Shown: in pieces, positions 20,995-32,928 of the stretch
Layout: every line of letters begins with the position of its first letter
Position numbering within the stretch: position 1 is the stretch's first letter
Assembly: GCA_027579435.1 (NCBI GenBank)
Contig: JANBPK010000937.1
Span: 1 to 64,000 of the forward strand
Origin: Candolleomyces eurysporus
Taxonomy: Eukaryota; Basidiomycota; Agaricomycetes; Agaricales; Psathyrellaceae
Direction: 5' to 3'
Length of the DNA stretch: 64,000 nucleotides
Program-made: the position numbers and the translations under genes
The notes under the pieces: model-generated
Told to the model about the DNA's origin: nothing
The model's database searches: none
Seen by the model: the letters and a program-made list of their open reading frames with translations, nothing else

Positions 20995-22019
20995 TATGTT
21001 TCACCGACAAACCGAGCTCGCATCAGTCGAGGATACAGATGGGATACTAGTTCATTGAATGTTTATGGGTTGAAATCAGATGGAAGGGAAATACCGAACC
21101 CCGATCTCAAGCTCATCACGATATATCTGACCCAGGATGGCTTCCGTTGACCACGCACTTGAGACCCTTCAACAGGCTAGCGTCACAGGACGACTGTTGT
21201 TGGGATGGTCGCTTGTGACCTTCAGATTGGTTTCCGCTGTAGCTCTCTATCGTCCTATCCTTGACTGACCGTTGCATCCCATCAGTTGTCTGCTCGATGG
21301 CTCCGTCTCGTCGTTGACGCTGTCATCTCGGCACCTACGGTCAACCAAATATACTGAGAACGCCTTTGAGTCCGCTATCGCCCTCCTTTTCGCTCAGTTG
21401 ATCTATCTCGTCCTTGATAAACTGAGGTACGCAATATTTTATTCCTTTACTTATTAGTCACCATCACTCGTTGCTGTAGCATTATTTATTGCCGGTCTTA
21501 CTTATCGACGTGGAGGAGAATTGATCCACTTTGTCTGGTATCAGTTATCATGATAGCTGGGAAACCCACACGCGAAGGTTTACCACCAGGCAGCTCGAAA
21601 TGCTCAATAGAAGCTCCAAAGGTACCCAAAAAATCTAGTAGACTCGCTGCGCACGCCACTGATCTACTGAGAATTCCTCACAAAAGCCACCGTTCTGACA
21701 GAGCCAGACTAGTTCAACGATGAAGAGATATGGTATAGAATGTCACAAGGGTTGCTAATCATCATACAGTACTACAAAGACGAGCGTGTGGTCCAGACTT
21801 GCCCGTTATTCCCTGACCTTCCCAGTGGTTCATATTCAAACGAGAATTCATCTGTTCGAGCCATTCCTGTCATCGTGAATGGGTGTACATCGGCGAGTCT
21901 TTGATATCCTGTGAGCGGGAATAAGCACGCGCCCGGTGTCAGAATGGATGTAGAATACGCACGTCGCCGGTAACCGAGGTCTTCATCTCAATCGAAATCG
22001 CAGTGTTGGAGAGAGCCTG
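20995..22019. other. Intergenic, no gene recognised
   Basis: No domain, RNA gene or repeat was recognised beyond the degenerate third unit of the tandem duplication at its left end. Confidence 0.35.
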
Positions 22020-23332
22020 TTAGAATAAAAAATATTGAATTTCGGAGAAGTGAAAAGGGAAAAAGGACATGATACGCACGCCGGTTCTTCCTCCCGTAGT
22101 TATTTTCCGAGCCGCCCTCGAATCCATATCACTGGAGCCCTCAGAAACTATAATTCTGAGGCGCCTGCGCTCGTTCAGTCTACAGCGGGTATTAGCCTAC
22201 GTGCAGCGACTGAAATGGTATGCATTCACTTACGCGGACAAAAGGGAATTAGAATATACTGGGGGATGGGGATCGTCACCCGCCGCTTCGAAAGGCTGAG
22301 AAACAAACGGAGCACTTACGCTTTGCAAGGATCACATAAATTCCACCCCATATGTAAGCCTGAGGAATCGCCACAAACTAGAGAGATGATATTAAGAGCG
22401 GGTTTTGAAAGCACGAACCAGGTGATATACGCACAGTGACAAGTACAAGGATGGCAGTTACGCTCGTAAAAAGGCCAGTACGGACTGTGTACGCCAAGAG
22501 CCGATCGACGAGTCGAGTGGTACTATAAAACGGTCGACACAGGTCAGCTTCTGAGTCGTGTCATTGCCTCTGAAAGCATAGGAAGACGTACGCTGCGAAA
22601 CCTGACTTGCGTTTCGAGAGAAGAAAATACAGCATCGAGACTGCGATGATGACGTCAATGGCCGCGCCTGAACCCAGCAAAGTCCGGATTAGCCATCCCC
22701 ACTGGAGGCGATATTCCGTCAAGGACTTCGCAACCATGAACCTTGTCCCCAGGAAAATACCAGCAATCGACCTAAGGAAAGCAGCCACGCCACATGCGGC
22801 GGCAATGTAGCGAAACGGGTTTGGAAGAGCCTTCCAAACTCGCAGCGCGAAGAAACACTAAACAAGCCAAGATCAATTATAAGTTCACATTTGGAAAATC
22901 CCGAACTCACCTGCACTATAAGGGTAATGAGGCTTCCCAGCACAGTCGCTACGCCCATTAACGGATGCCTCTGGTATCCTGCGATGTTCCCATAGAATGT
23001 GATCGTCCCTCGATAAGACTCGGCTGCTGAACAGATGGTATGAGCGAGCTCGAGGGCCCTGGATACGGATGGTGAGAATGGTGCCGGACGGTGGCGTACA
23101 TTCAGGAACACATACCACACTAAAGCAACCTGAACTCCTCAGTCAGCCCAAGTCTACAAATCCACCAATAGCGTTGATTTCAACTCACCAGTAGCTTGAG
23201 GCCGCGATGGTCGTCTCTAAAGAGCTGAAAGTATGTCTCGACCTGCAGAGTCAGGATGCCAAACAAAAACATCGCCAGGGTGGCCCCGATCTGCATAGCA
23301 CCGAGAGTATTACCGAGAGTAGCGGCGACCAT
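22020..23332 (-). CDS. Seven-helix protein of the DUF6534 type
   Basis: A membrane protein of the basidiomycete family whose C-terminal half is called DUF6534. It starts at the ATG 23332 (MVVATLGNTLGAMQIG), with the family's typical LGNTLGA opening. Exon 1 ends at 23189 (GTGAG). Later exons encode VALVW, then ALELAHTICSAAESY, a helix ending TLIVQ, the diagnostic SGAAIDVIIAVSMLYFLL with KRKSGF, then TRLVDRLLAYTVRTGL and IPQAYIWGGIYVILAK. The last is SNSLLSALNERRRLR. All are typical of the family, in order. The C-terminal end is approximate. No function is established for this family. Confidence 0.75.
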
Positions 23333-25401
23333 TGTGAGGATGTAGGCAGATCGTCGTGGAAGCAGGGAAAGGTATCTTGGGGCTTGGAGGACACGGAGAC
23401 GATGTCCTCAACACAATTTAAGGAAAATCCGGAGGGAATAAATGAGGAGCACGTTTTCACACACCACAGGGGTATTAGATTCCGTATGCCGACCATCGCC
23501 CGCGGCCGACAGGGCGCACCAGATAATTGAAAGGGGGCTTTTCTACGGACCTACAACATCGAGCCCCTAATATTTCGTGGTACGGCGGAAAAGGTGGAAA
23601 AGAACCTCCATCATAGGAAGTTCAAACGTCGATCGCTGACTGATATGGCGGTCGTTCGATCACCCCCGATCACCCCAACCCCACGTTTCTCGCCCCCAAT
23701 GGCGGCTCCGAGTCTCGACCAGGCAATCACAGCGATCATTCGGAGCCTTCTTGTGAGAAGGAGCGAACGAATCGATGAATGTGGGAGAAACCCGCGTCAG
23801 GGCGACACATGACTCCCAAAGATAATTCTATTGAGAACAGAGGCCTTGATTTCAAAAGAGGGTTTGGATTTACGCTCAGGGGACGCTCGGGACCGACTGG
23901 AATGTAGTCCGACCTCCTCTCCTCCCTTTCTCAATTGATTTCATTCATTGGAACCTTCCAACAGAACAAAGGCTCTTCGCTCGAGTCTCGACTTCACTTA
24001 AGTTTCTGCGAAGGTCGGGTCCCAACCTGCCAAGCGTTGGCAGCCATCAATAATGTGTCCTCCTGATACATAAGCGTAGTCAACGTGCAAATGTACCAAT
24101 ACTGTTTAAAACCGAAAGGATTGCTAACAATCCGGAGAACGATCTGTTAGCGATATTATCATTGAGTCAGCCAACAATGCAATGCAATGAGAGTCCTCTG
24201 CCTGATCTCCATCACTGGCTCGGTAGTCGGCTTTGAAAAGAGAGACACTTTATTTGCGTAGTCATCAATAACTGTGTAGCGTGTGCATGTCCGGGTAGCA
24301 TGTGTGAGATCCGATACCTACGGTGGATGAATGGTCATGTGAAAGCCAAGGAAGAACGTGAAGGGCTACTTCGGAAGTTAAGGTTCTATTTGTTTATTCG
24401 GCTCGTGTGCTGATGAGCGCAACCAAAGGTCTCACACCCACTCCTTGCTACGAACTTTCTGCAAGCCGGGGCTGTGAGCAACCCTTTTACAATCTGTTCA
24501 TGCTCACGGAAGTCATTCCTGGATATATGGCTACGACCATGAGATGGGTGGCGGACCTCGAATAGACACTATCCAATTAGCTTTCGGCTCGTTCGGCTAC
24601 CCTAGGACACTCACGACTGCTTCACACCGGACATCTTTTATTTCATGATAGCCATCTCATCTGTGTCTTGTGTTTTCTACCCGAAATCCTGTACAACTGC
24701 GGGGACTCTGTGAGTAATCGGATCATTGGTGTACTCTCGTCTGTTTCAGTCCTTGTCACTTTAAATGAAGACCACTTTTGGGGTGAGGTGACTGTCCGCT
24801 CCCTTAGGATCTCCTCAATCTGCTTGGATGCTAAACGGATCGATAGTCCAATAAGTATCACTTTTGAATTGGAAGATATTGAGATAGATGCTTTGCAGCA
24901 CTGTTCATGGTTTCTCAAATACGGTGTGATATGGCAACACAACCGGCTCTAGCAAACCAGCGAGTGAGTACTGCAAATACAGACCGGCGTTGAAAATATA
25001 ATAAATTGACTTCGGCTTTCATGCCACCGATGTATCAGGGTCAATGTAAAGAACTTCCCGACATCGGGTTTCCTGCAATTTAAATTATCCTGCCAAATTC
25101 TGCTTAGAGCTGTCGGCGGCTCCTTGTATTTGGAGCCGGAGATAACCTTCATTTAAACTTTGCTGTAAATGCCCAGCGGTAATGAACACTCCGAATTGGC
25201 ACTTTCATATTGATGTTCGGAGATGAAGGAGATAACAAGTTCACCATGACTTCCCTCTACCCTATTTATGCTCTCGAGTCATCCGAGCCATAACCATGCG
25301 TTGCAGGTCGTAATGCACTTTCTAGATAGCCTCTTTGCGCAGCAAACGTTCGAGGCAATGTTCACTGCTCAACCCCGGTTAGATAGGGCATTCAGAATTG
25401 A
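23333..25401. other. Intergenic, no gene recognised
   Basis: A plus-strand frame at 24668-24952 gives 94 residues without a recognisable domain. The right end contains the peroxygenase promoter, part of which is duplicated near 28.0 kb. Confidence 0.35.
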
Positions 25402-25402
25402 T

Positions 25403-25408
25403 ATAAAG
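25403..25408 (+). promoter_or_regulatory. TATA box of the peroxygenase gene
   Basis: TATAAA lies about 80 bases before the peroxygenase ATG. The duplicated promoter near 28.1 kb has TATAAG at the matching place. Confidence 0.55.
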
Positions 25409-25485
25409 ATGACCATGCCTATGGGAGCTTGCTCTCACTACCAAAGCTCTTTGTTCGCTACCAATCACCCCAACAATAATCAAGC

Positions 25486-26926
25486 ATGATCTCTATATCC
25501 TTCGTCTCACTCACCGTCCTTCTATTGAATTTGGTCAGCCTTTCACCAACCTTTGCATCCCCTCAATACGGCAGTCTAGCTGGACTGTCTGCGCGGGAGT
25601 GGAATGAGCTCATTCCACGGCTCAATCAAGTGGATCCGTCGAACCCACCTGGACCTCTCCAGTATAATGGAACAAAGCTCGTCCACGACAGTGCACACCC
25701 ATTCAAGGCTCCGAGGCAAGGCGATATTCGAGGTCCCTGTCCAGGCTTGAATACTCTAGCAAACCACGGGGTGAGTACATTTGCAGCTTCTCCCTCGAGT
25801 GAAATTGGTCAAAGTCGGCGTCGAGTAACTCAGACTCGCCCCATGTTTCGGAGACACTGGAGTTGCATCTTGTTGTTCGATGTGTACTAACGTGGCTGCA
25901 CTTCAACAGTATCTCCCTCACAATGGCGTAGCCAGTCCTTCCCAGATCATCAATGCCGTACAAGAAGGTGAACACTGATGTTAGACACCAAGACCCGCGA
26001 AGAAAGCTAACAATGGATTGGGAATAGGCTTTAACATGGAGCACAGCACAGCCGTCTTCTTGACTCATGCCGCACATCTCGTGGACGGAAATCTTGTCAC
26101 AGATCTCTTGAGTATTGGAGAGAAGACAAAGAAGACTGGCCCTGACCCTCCTGCACCTGCCACTGTTGGAGGATTGAACACGCACGCTGTCTTCGAGGGT
26201 ATGTCCAAATCTCAAGTTCTTACTTGACATTCTGATGACGTTCTCCAGGTGATGCTAGCATGACTCGAGTCGACTTCTCTTTCGGCGATAATCATAGCTT
26301 CAACCAGACGCTCTTCGATCAGGTACGTTGCATGCTGTCCTCTCAAGAAAGGATGGTACTGAGCTTTCATTAGTTCGTCGAGTTCAGCAACCGCTATGGT
26401 GGAGGCTTTTACGACTATACGGTTGCGGCAGAGCTCCGATTCCAACGCATTCAAGAATCAATTGCTACCAATCCTCAANTTTTCCTTCGTCGCTCCTCGC
26501 TACTTTACCGCATACGCAGAATCGGTTTTCCCGGTTAACTTCTTCGTCGACGGAAGGAGCACGGAGAAAAAGCTAGATATGGAGTCTGCCACTTTGTTCT
26601 TCCGAGACGGGAAATACCCTACAGACTTCCATCGTGCTGCACAGCCAAGTGGCAACGAAGGGGTTGAGATGGTGTTCATCGCTCACCCCATTGCTCCGGG
26701 GGGGAACCGAGACGACAAGATCAACAACTATGTCCTTGATCCGACCTCAGCAGACTTCGACACCTTCTGTCTTCTGTACACGAACTTCGTGAACCAGACC
26801 ATTCGCGGACTGTACCCCAACCCCACCGGGATTTTGAGGAGGAATTTGATCAAGAACTTGGGTTTTTTCTACAGTGGCATCGCGGACGCTGGCTGCGAGG
26901 AGCTGTTCCCCTATGGTAAGCTCTAG
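25486..26926 (+). CDS. Unspecific peroxygenase (heme-thiolate)
   Basis: A secreted H2O2-dependent oxygenase of the heme-thiolate peroxidase/chloroperoxidase superfamily, long type, as in Agrocybe aegerita. Exons: 25486-25770, 25910-25967, 26028-26198, 26249-26322, 26374-26926. Residues 1-25 form a signal peptide (hydrophobic core VLLLNLVSL). The proximal cysteine ligand is in GPCPGLNTLANHG at the end of exon 1. The acidic motif EGDASMTR spans the exon 3-4 junction. Later blocks FVEFSNRYGGG, AELRFQRIQ, SIATNPQ, FFVDGR, LYPNP and LFPYG match the family. The mature C-terminal cysteines are present. The N at 26480 breaks the frame, and dropping it restores NPQFSF. The length, about 380 residues, is normal. 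NxT glycosylation sites occur. The reactions are those of the family; the exact substrate is unknown. Confidence 0.9.
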
Positions 26927-27991
26927 ACTCCGGAGATTATGTTTATCTTGGACAAGGACCCCTTACAATATATTTCCATTGTTCATACCTTTCTTTCATC
27001 CTCCATCTGCACTTCGATCGGAGATTGTCATTGAGTACTATGTTGAAATGACAAGGGAAATTTTTCTGCTACGCAACTTGCGAGTCCGCCAACACAATAT
27101 TCCTTGAAGTGCACGACCTCGCTTCAAACCTGAAGATGCCACTGCAAACATTTGTGCAGCCAGGAACCGAATGTCGATAGTCCGCTGGATAGGATAGGTT
27201 CCGGCACCAGGTCCCAAGGCTGCCATGTTTGGACTGGTTGCTTGGGCCAAACATTGACCGGTTCGTCACTCCTTTACTCCGAGTCGTTCGTCCAACGTTC
27301 GTCGCGAAAACTCAGAACCCAAGTCGCACTGGCCGATGCAATGACCTATCTCTCTAACACACCGCGAAACAGCATTGACCCAATGTCCTTGTCCACGACC
27401 GCAATGATCCTGCAACTCTATGGCTTGGGCAGGGACTGTCTTCCCGTTGGCGCGATAACAGCTCTAATTGCTCACACCTTCAACCGTGGCTATCTCTTTC
27501 ACGTATTCTTCCCCAATAGGCTCCTAAGCTGGCAGCAATGAGATGTGTGTCCCTGGTGGGTCGCCCTTACTCGATCCCCTCTTGACCTGGTTGATTCACA
27601 ACGCGAACGTCTATCCGCTTTCGATGACGGCCTTTAATCCTGGTCTCGTGTCCACTGTGTCGATGCGCAACACATAGAAGGTCTCTTCACCAAGTCCTTC
27701 CGACGTCACGGTCAGAGGGTGCGAGGCTGGGACGCGACGAGCATTGCAATTTGGATTGCTCCGGTCGTCGACGTGCTGGAAATTGGATAGTGAGTCGGAC
27801 GTGATCCTGACAGAGCTGAGGTGAGTCAAAGATACTTTTTCGCTATCCTTGGGCTGATAGCAACTCTCGTGGCTAGAATTTCGTACCCGTTTCCCGAGTC
27901 AATGGTCGACATCCGAGGTATGGCCGGTGTCAAGGCAACTCCTCAAACTACCTCACTCCTCTAGAATTAGCATGCAGTGTGCGTTGTGCAA
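26927..27991. other. Intergenic with possible coding relics
   Basis: Minus-strand frames at 27038-27250 (containing AALGPGAGTYP) and 27611-27829 (containing LTVTSEGLGEETFYVL) look protein-like but match nothing I recognise and are not joined by a readable frame. Confidence 0.25.
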
Positions 27992-28250
27992 CCAAACGTT
28001 TGAGGCAATGTGTACTGCTCAGCCCTGCTTGTATGAACCCTCGTTTAGCGTTCTCAACGGAGTATTCAACGGAACTTGGTCACAGACGAGAACTTCAGGA
28101 TTGGTATAAGGATGACCATGCCTCTTCCCAGCTTCGTCAGACTACCCAAGCCCTTTGTTCTCCACCAGCTACCTCGGCTGTTTAACTTGAGTCCACCCCT
28201 AGACTCTACAGCTGCCATATTGTGATGATGATCTCTATATCCTTCTCAGA
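27992..28250 (+). pseudogene. 5' relic of a second peroxygenase gene
   Basis: This stretch repeats the peroxygenase promoter: CAAACGTTTGAGGCAATG at 27994-28010 matches 25344-25360, and the TTCAG.ATTG.TATAA.GATG block at 28094 matches 25391. An ATG follows at 28228, and the first 18 coding bases (MISISF) are identical to the peroxygenase start. The match then stops and the frame ends after a few codons. A tandem peroxygenase gene apparently lost everything after its signal-peptide start. Confidence 0.65.
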
Positions 28251-28728
28251 GTCCACGGTGAGCCGAGCCCTATGTAACCCAAGATGTCGTACTCTTTTGG
28301 TCTTTGGCCCAGTCGTGTTGTAGTTTCCATTAGTGTAGCATTCATTAGTTTGAGTATTTCGTTCCGTTTCGTTTAGGTGATAGCGTGAGATGGATGTCGC
28401 TTCGTTTGAGTTTGCGTCTTACCTCTTAAATGATTGAGTCTAATTTGCGACGTTAACGGGCTCAGCTGCACTACGTTGCCATATCTATCTCAGCCTCGAT
28501 GCTGCGATACGTCCAAATGGTGGGCCAACGCGTTGTAGCCTTCTCTTCATATATTCTTGACCCGGTTAATCCCCCTTTCGCTCACTTTCTGAATTTACTC
28601 TCGAACCGGATAACATTATTTGGTGACGTGTAGATTGTGGAAGGTGGGCAAGGATACATCTTTCCATAGTCGAGCGCACCACTCCCGGGCCTATGGCTAC
28701 TATGTCGAACGTATCCTAGAATAAGTAA
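28251..28728. other. Intergenic, no gene recognised
   Basis: AT-rich sequence between the peroxygenase relic and the 3' end of the BTB gene. No feature seen. Confidence 0.4.
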
Positions 28729-29940
28729 CTACTGGTCCCAGGGTTCGTATCTGGTGATCTCTTCCCTAAACTCCTCAATCACTCTCTGAGAAATACTACT
28801 ATCCTCGACTAGATTACTGGGTATCAGCACAAGCCTTGAGGTGCTATTATCCCAGGAACAGGAAGTACAGGAGATTTCGTCATAGGAGATTGCCCTCGTC
28901 GAGCAGTACTTGCACATCACGTATGCCAGGTCGATAGTAAAACGCGATATCACAGTTCCAGTAGCTGGAAGCTCAGCGCTCATTCCCGAGTATGAAGCTT
29001 CATGACCCAAATAGAGGGCGTTGGAATCGTCGACAGCTATCGTCTGAAAGCATTGGTGACAATCTATGTCACCTGTGAAGATCACAGCTTGGCAGGAGTA
29101 GCATGCGATCATCCCAAGGGTTATGCCGGTAGTGACGGAGAAGCTGGTTTCAAGACGCTTTTGTAGGGCTTGGTTCTGGATCCACAACAAGCTGCACGCC
29201 ATCTCCGCCCCCAGGTGGGACTTGAGTTCGGCCAAAGGCCGGCTGGGATGTCCAGAAGCAAGCTCGACCATCCCGTCGTGAAACCACTTCACGACCTTAT
29301 GCTCTCGGCCTAGTATAACTTTCTCCACCGGGTTCAGAGAGTCCTTGGAGAGTTCGGTGATGGCAAGCTTTCTGATCTAAAAGGATTGATGTTCGTCACT
29401 CCTGATTGGAGAGCAGTTAATGCAACTTTAGGCAAACCTTCTTCATGCTCCACCTAGTCGATAACTTCAACACTCCAATCCATTCCTCCTTCCCCAATTT
29501 GAAGCTGCCTGAGATCATGTCATCTACCCTATCCTCGTAATGTGGATCGTCAGTTACCGGTTTGGGAAAAGGGTTGCAGCACTTACGTTGGGTAAATGAT
29601 TTTCAGCAATGCCTCAAGGTGGACTGCCTGATCGCCCTCCAACACAATCGGATGTTCTTCGTCTTGTCCTACCACAGTCCCGTCGCTTCCAGCGGGCAGG
29701 TGGAGCATGGTCTCGAAGACCTCAGAATGTTCTGTGAACCTATGTTGGGGAACCTCAAAAATGATATCCTCAACCTGACTCCGTTCAGCAAAAGATCTAC
29801 CCAGATAGAGCGCTCGATGATGCACTGGATACCGTACGCACCTTAAAGAAGATGATGCCACCCCATCGGATACGTTTTGGACGGGCCATGGGCCCAGGGG
29901 ACCTCCCATCACTGGCGGACTCGTTCAGGACGATAGACAT
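28729..29940 (-). CDS. BTB/POZ domain protein
   Basis: A member of the Agaricomycete BTB family. Exon 1 starts at the ATG 29940 (MSIVLNESASDG). Exon 2 carries the BTB core: DIIFEVPQHRFTEHSEVF, LHLPAG, HPIVLEGDQ and LEALLKIIYP. After an intron near 29583 the family's characteristic continuation appears, with LKLGKEEWIGVLKLSTRW, then after a second intron (about 29383-29437) IRKLAITELSKDSLNPVEKVILGREHKV, here given in two parts of one run: IRKLAITELS and VEKVILGREHKV. The C-terminus has two CxxC pairs (CYSCQ, CHQC, CKYC, CTSC) that may bind zinc. The first intron's exact acceptor is uncertain. BTB domains dimerise and can link to Cul3 ligases; the partner here is unknown. Confidence 0.8.
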
Positions 29941-30000
29941 GGCGGTGATTAGAAGCGAAAGAGTATGCGTACTCAACATGTGAAATGAAGTTATAGATCG

Positions 30001-30008
30001 TATATATA
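30001..30008 (-). promoter_or_regulatory. TATA box of the BTB gene
   Basis: TATATATA lies about 60 bases before the BTB start codon chosen here (29940) and 23 bases before an upstream in-frame ATG (29979). This favours the inner ATG. Confidence 0.5.
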
Positions 30009-30057
30009 AGGATCACGCAGGCACGAGGCCGACCACGTGCCTGTAGAATGACCGTTT

Positions 30058-30226
30058 AACAAGCCTAAGATGGAGTGACGTAGAGGGGAGGGGGGTTAGG
30101 ATCATGTCTATGCAACCAAGCGATGGCAGGTTCTTCCCACGAGGCGGCATGCCTCTTCTCCTTCCGACTGCCATCGCCTCTGAGCATAGAGCTCGCCCGA
30201 GGCGCCTTGCCGCCGTTTTCTTTTCC
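30058..30226 (+). mobile_element. LINE-like 5' fragment
   Basis: It repeats the 5' end of the element at 33938-36558: an AACAAGCCTAAGATGGAGTG leader, then an ATG frame (MSMQPSDGRFFPRGG). It breaks off after VFFS at about 30226, where homology to the other copy ends. Confidence 0.75.
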
Positions 30227-30549
30227 TCATATGCACCATTTTTGAACTCACAGATGGCCTCTACACCCGCAAGGCGACTCTGGCAACATGACACGTCATC
30301 ACGGGCTACAGACCATTCTCAGGCAGTTGGGAGGAGCGCCGCTTGAATGAAGAAAGCGGACGACCAGCGACGGATGCAAGAGGGTACCTCAGGTGAAGTA
30401 GTTCTCCCATCCATACTCTTTAAGCCTACATCACGATAATCCTCTCCCCGGTAGTTCACATGATGGATGTCCACCCTTACGACAACCAGGGCCAACATCC
30501 CATCGCTACCCTTACCCCGCTGTGAGGCCTCCAGTTTGCTCGTGTCACA

Positions 30550-30970
30550 GCGGCTGTATGTAGTAGGTACTGGGGATCTCTGCCACTGCATCACAGTGGT
30601 CGCTAGACGACTTCCGCTACCGCATCACAGGTGTCGNGAGTCTTGCCGGATGACCTCCGCTCCCGCATCACAGGCGTTGAAAGACGTGCTGAATGACCTC
30701 CACTTCTGCACCACAAGCCTCGAAAGGCGCGCTAGACAACTCACAACCTCTGCTTCCGCTTTACAGGCGTCGAGAGACATGCTGGACAACCTCCGCTTCT
30801 GCATCACAGGTGCCAAGAAATGGGCCGGACGGCCTCCGCCTCTGCATCACAGGCGTCGAGAGACGTACTCGACAACCTCCCCCTACGCATCACAGTCATC
30901 AAAGAATGCGCCAGATGACCTCTGGCACTGTGACACAGCAGTCAGAGGGGCCATCTTGGACAACCTACGT
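30550..30970. repeat. Degenerate minisatellite, about 42-51 base unit
   Basis: About eight imperfect units, each with a CATCACAG core followed by a G/C-rich stretch and a GACAACCTCCGC-type end. They keep one reading frame open by periodicity (LDNLRFCITG-like repeats) without looking like a real protein. It contains an N at 30637. Confidence 0.65.
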
Positions 30971-31399
30971 ACCACTCTTAGCGACCGTACAGCACCCCCC
31001 GCTTGTTCAGCCAAAGTTTTAGCATCTCCTGATATGGCTGGCCCAACAGAGCCACTCGATTCACCGAGCGTGACTGGGCTACCATGGCACCAGGTACCAC
31101 AACACCAGAACTCGGCGCGCGCCTTGCCTCGTCTATTTTGCCCGTCAGAAGCACACGATCTGCCATACCTGCAGCAAAACCAACCTTTAATGGCCGCTTC
31201 CCGCCATCTTTGGTTCACGAGAATATCTGGGTGGCCGTACATAACGAGGTTCTCTTCAACCCATATCTCTCACCCACTTTTCGGGGTATATAGTGCCCAC
31301 TGCAACCTTCACTCTGGGGTGGCGTCCCTGACGCCGATTAGATTTGTAATTATTATTACTGCTTCAATACAATGTGACAGTTTCCTCATGCATTGAACT

Positions 31400-32188
31400 C
31401 GGTCTCAAGGCCAACCAAAGCGGAACCGTGGGTGCATTTCTGCGGCCCCTTCACTGACTTCCATAGGGGCCTATTCTGCTGGGGTAGTCATGCCCCCACC
31501 CACGTCAGAGACGAGTCTCAGCACCAGAAGTGCCTTCAGTCCTCAGCCAGCGGCACGCAACGTGCTAAGGCTCTCTTGCACCAGCTGGCCGCCGGCCACT
31601 CCCTCAATGAGGAAAACTAGTCTCCGGCTCATTCAGAGGCCGGACTCCGTTTCACAGCCAACAGAATTTCCAAGATGAAAGCTACCACTCTAGTACGGGG
31701 CCATGTTTCCGATCAAATGAACATCAGCGTGGCCGTCGAGGAAGCCGTTTGATGTGGGCCAAGTGGGACTCATCCTTGCTCGACTCCTCAATAGAAGTGC
31801 TAGCAGGTGGACGGCAGGTGTTCCACTTACATCATACAATCGTTCATTGCACGGAGCACCCAAGCTCTCATTTACACCGGCTTGGACACCACCTTCACAC
31901 ATAGCAGGTGGTTGCGTTTGGGCTTCAGCACTTCACCATCAGCGCAAGTTTTGCCAGGTCATGTACAGCAAAGGCTCCATCGGTGTCTAGCCAGCATCTT
32001 ACCTCTGCCGCTGTTGCACGCGTAGCAAAGTGGGAAGTGCGCGGCAGTGCCACTAGCAACGCCCGTGAAAAGATCATCATCACAGAGAGACACTCATGGC
32101 GTTCTTGTGAGTGCCAGATCACTATTCCGTTTTAGCCACAATAGTCTGCAGCCTGCCAAACAGAAAGAAATTGGAAGTGGGTTGAGAT
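31400..32188. other. Transposon-island filler, no gene recognised
   Basis: Short frames only. The flanking repeats suggest it is old mobile-element sequence, but no coding domain or terminal repeat was identified. Confidence 0.3.
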
Positions 32189-32302
32189 TGTTATGTAATA
32201 ACCCCAGTAGTACTCNTTTTTTTTCTCTTAGTAATACTAGGACTGCGTACTTAGTAACTTAGGACTACGCTTTGACTACGGACTACGGACTATTACATAG
32301 CA
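32189..32302. repeat. Short element with 12-base inverted ends
   Basis: TGTTATGTAATA (32189-32200) and TATTACATAGCA (32291-32302) are inverted with one mismatch and enclose about 90 bases. It may be a small inverted-repeat element or the two ends of a short LTR. No clear target duplication was seen. Confidence 0.35.
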
Positions 32303-32469
32303 GGACTGTGCAATTATCAATGTATGCCTCAGCACGGACTGCGGCACAGTAGCATGTATAGTATATAGGCAGTACAAGCTGAGCGGTAACTCCTCAGCTT
32401 GTTCTCAAGAATCTACTCTCTTGTCTACTCGTATTAACTCTCCTCTCGCACTAGTCCTCTTTCTAGTGA

Positions 32470-32928
32470 ATGACTCTCGCAGTCTACACTAAAACCGAAA
32501 TCGACTCGCACTACCTTATCACCTACGTTCGACTCTATTTCATCCTTGCCCCAGACGCCAAGATCCGTCTCGGATCATTCATAGTACGTAATCTTGTCGG
32601 TGACGTTATTAACGCTACACAGGGCGCTATCGACCGTCCGCCAAGTACTCCGGAACTGGCAGCAGCGCTTGCTCTCCTCGACCAGAAATACGCAGAGCGA
32701 GGCCCCGACCTTTTGCAACAACTTTGGACGCTCGCATCTCCGACCGAGGATCCACCTCCCCTCATCCATTCCGTTACTTCGTCTGTTGCTCATTTGCCTC
32801 ACGCTCAAGCCCCTCCTGATTATCGTCCCTCCAAACGTCGACGAGCAACCTCCGATCCCAACTTCCCAGGGTCAATTAATAGTGGCCATACCAACCCCAA
32901 CGAACCCTCTAGCTCTAACTCCCAGTGA
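32470..32928 (+). CDS. Unknown ORF in the transposon island
   Basis: 152 residues from the ATG at 32470, with a helical first half and a polar, basic C-terminus containing SKRRRATSD. I do not recognise it. It lies between the inverted-repeat element and LINE-like debris, so it may be the first frame (gag or ORF1) of a retroelement. Leucine- and alanine-rich helices with a basic tail would fit a nucleic-acid-binding gag. The frames that follow it (32940-33300) are broken. Confidence 0.35.
   Translation: MTLAVYTKTEIDSHYLITYVRLYFILAPDAKIRLGSFIVRNLVGDVINATQGAIDRPPSTPELAAALALLDQKYAERGPDLLQQLWTLASPTEDPPPLIHSVTSSVAHLPHAQAPPDYRPSKRRRATSDPNFPGSINSGHTNPNEPSSSNSQ

Noticed and set aside
30467..31396. 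A 309-codon open frame
   Set aside because: Its middle is the minisatellite read in one of its open periods and it contains an N; the composition follows the DNA repeat and shows no domain.
32189..32302. A complete LTR ending in a gypsy-type element
   Set aside because: The inverted ends are only about 100 bases apart and no matching second copy or primer site was found, so it is listed only as a short inverted-repeat element.
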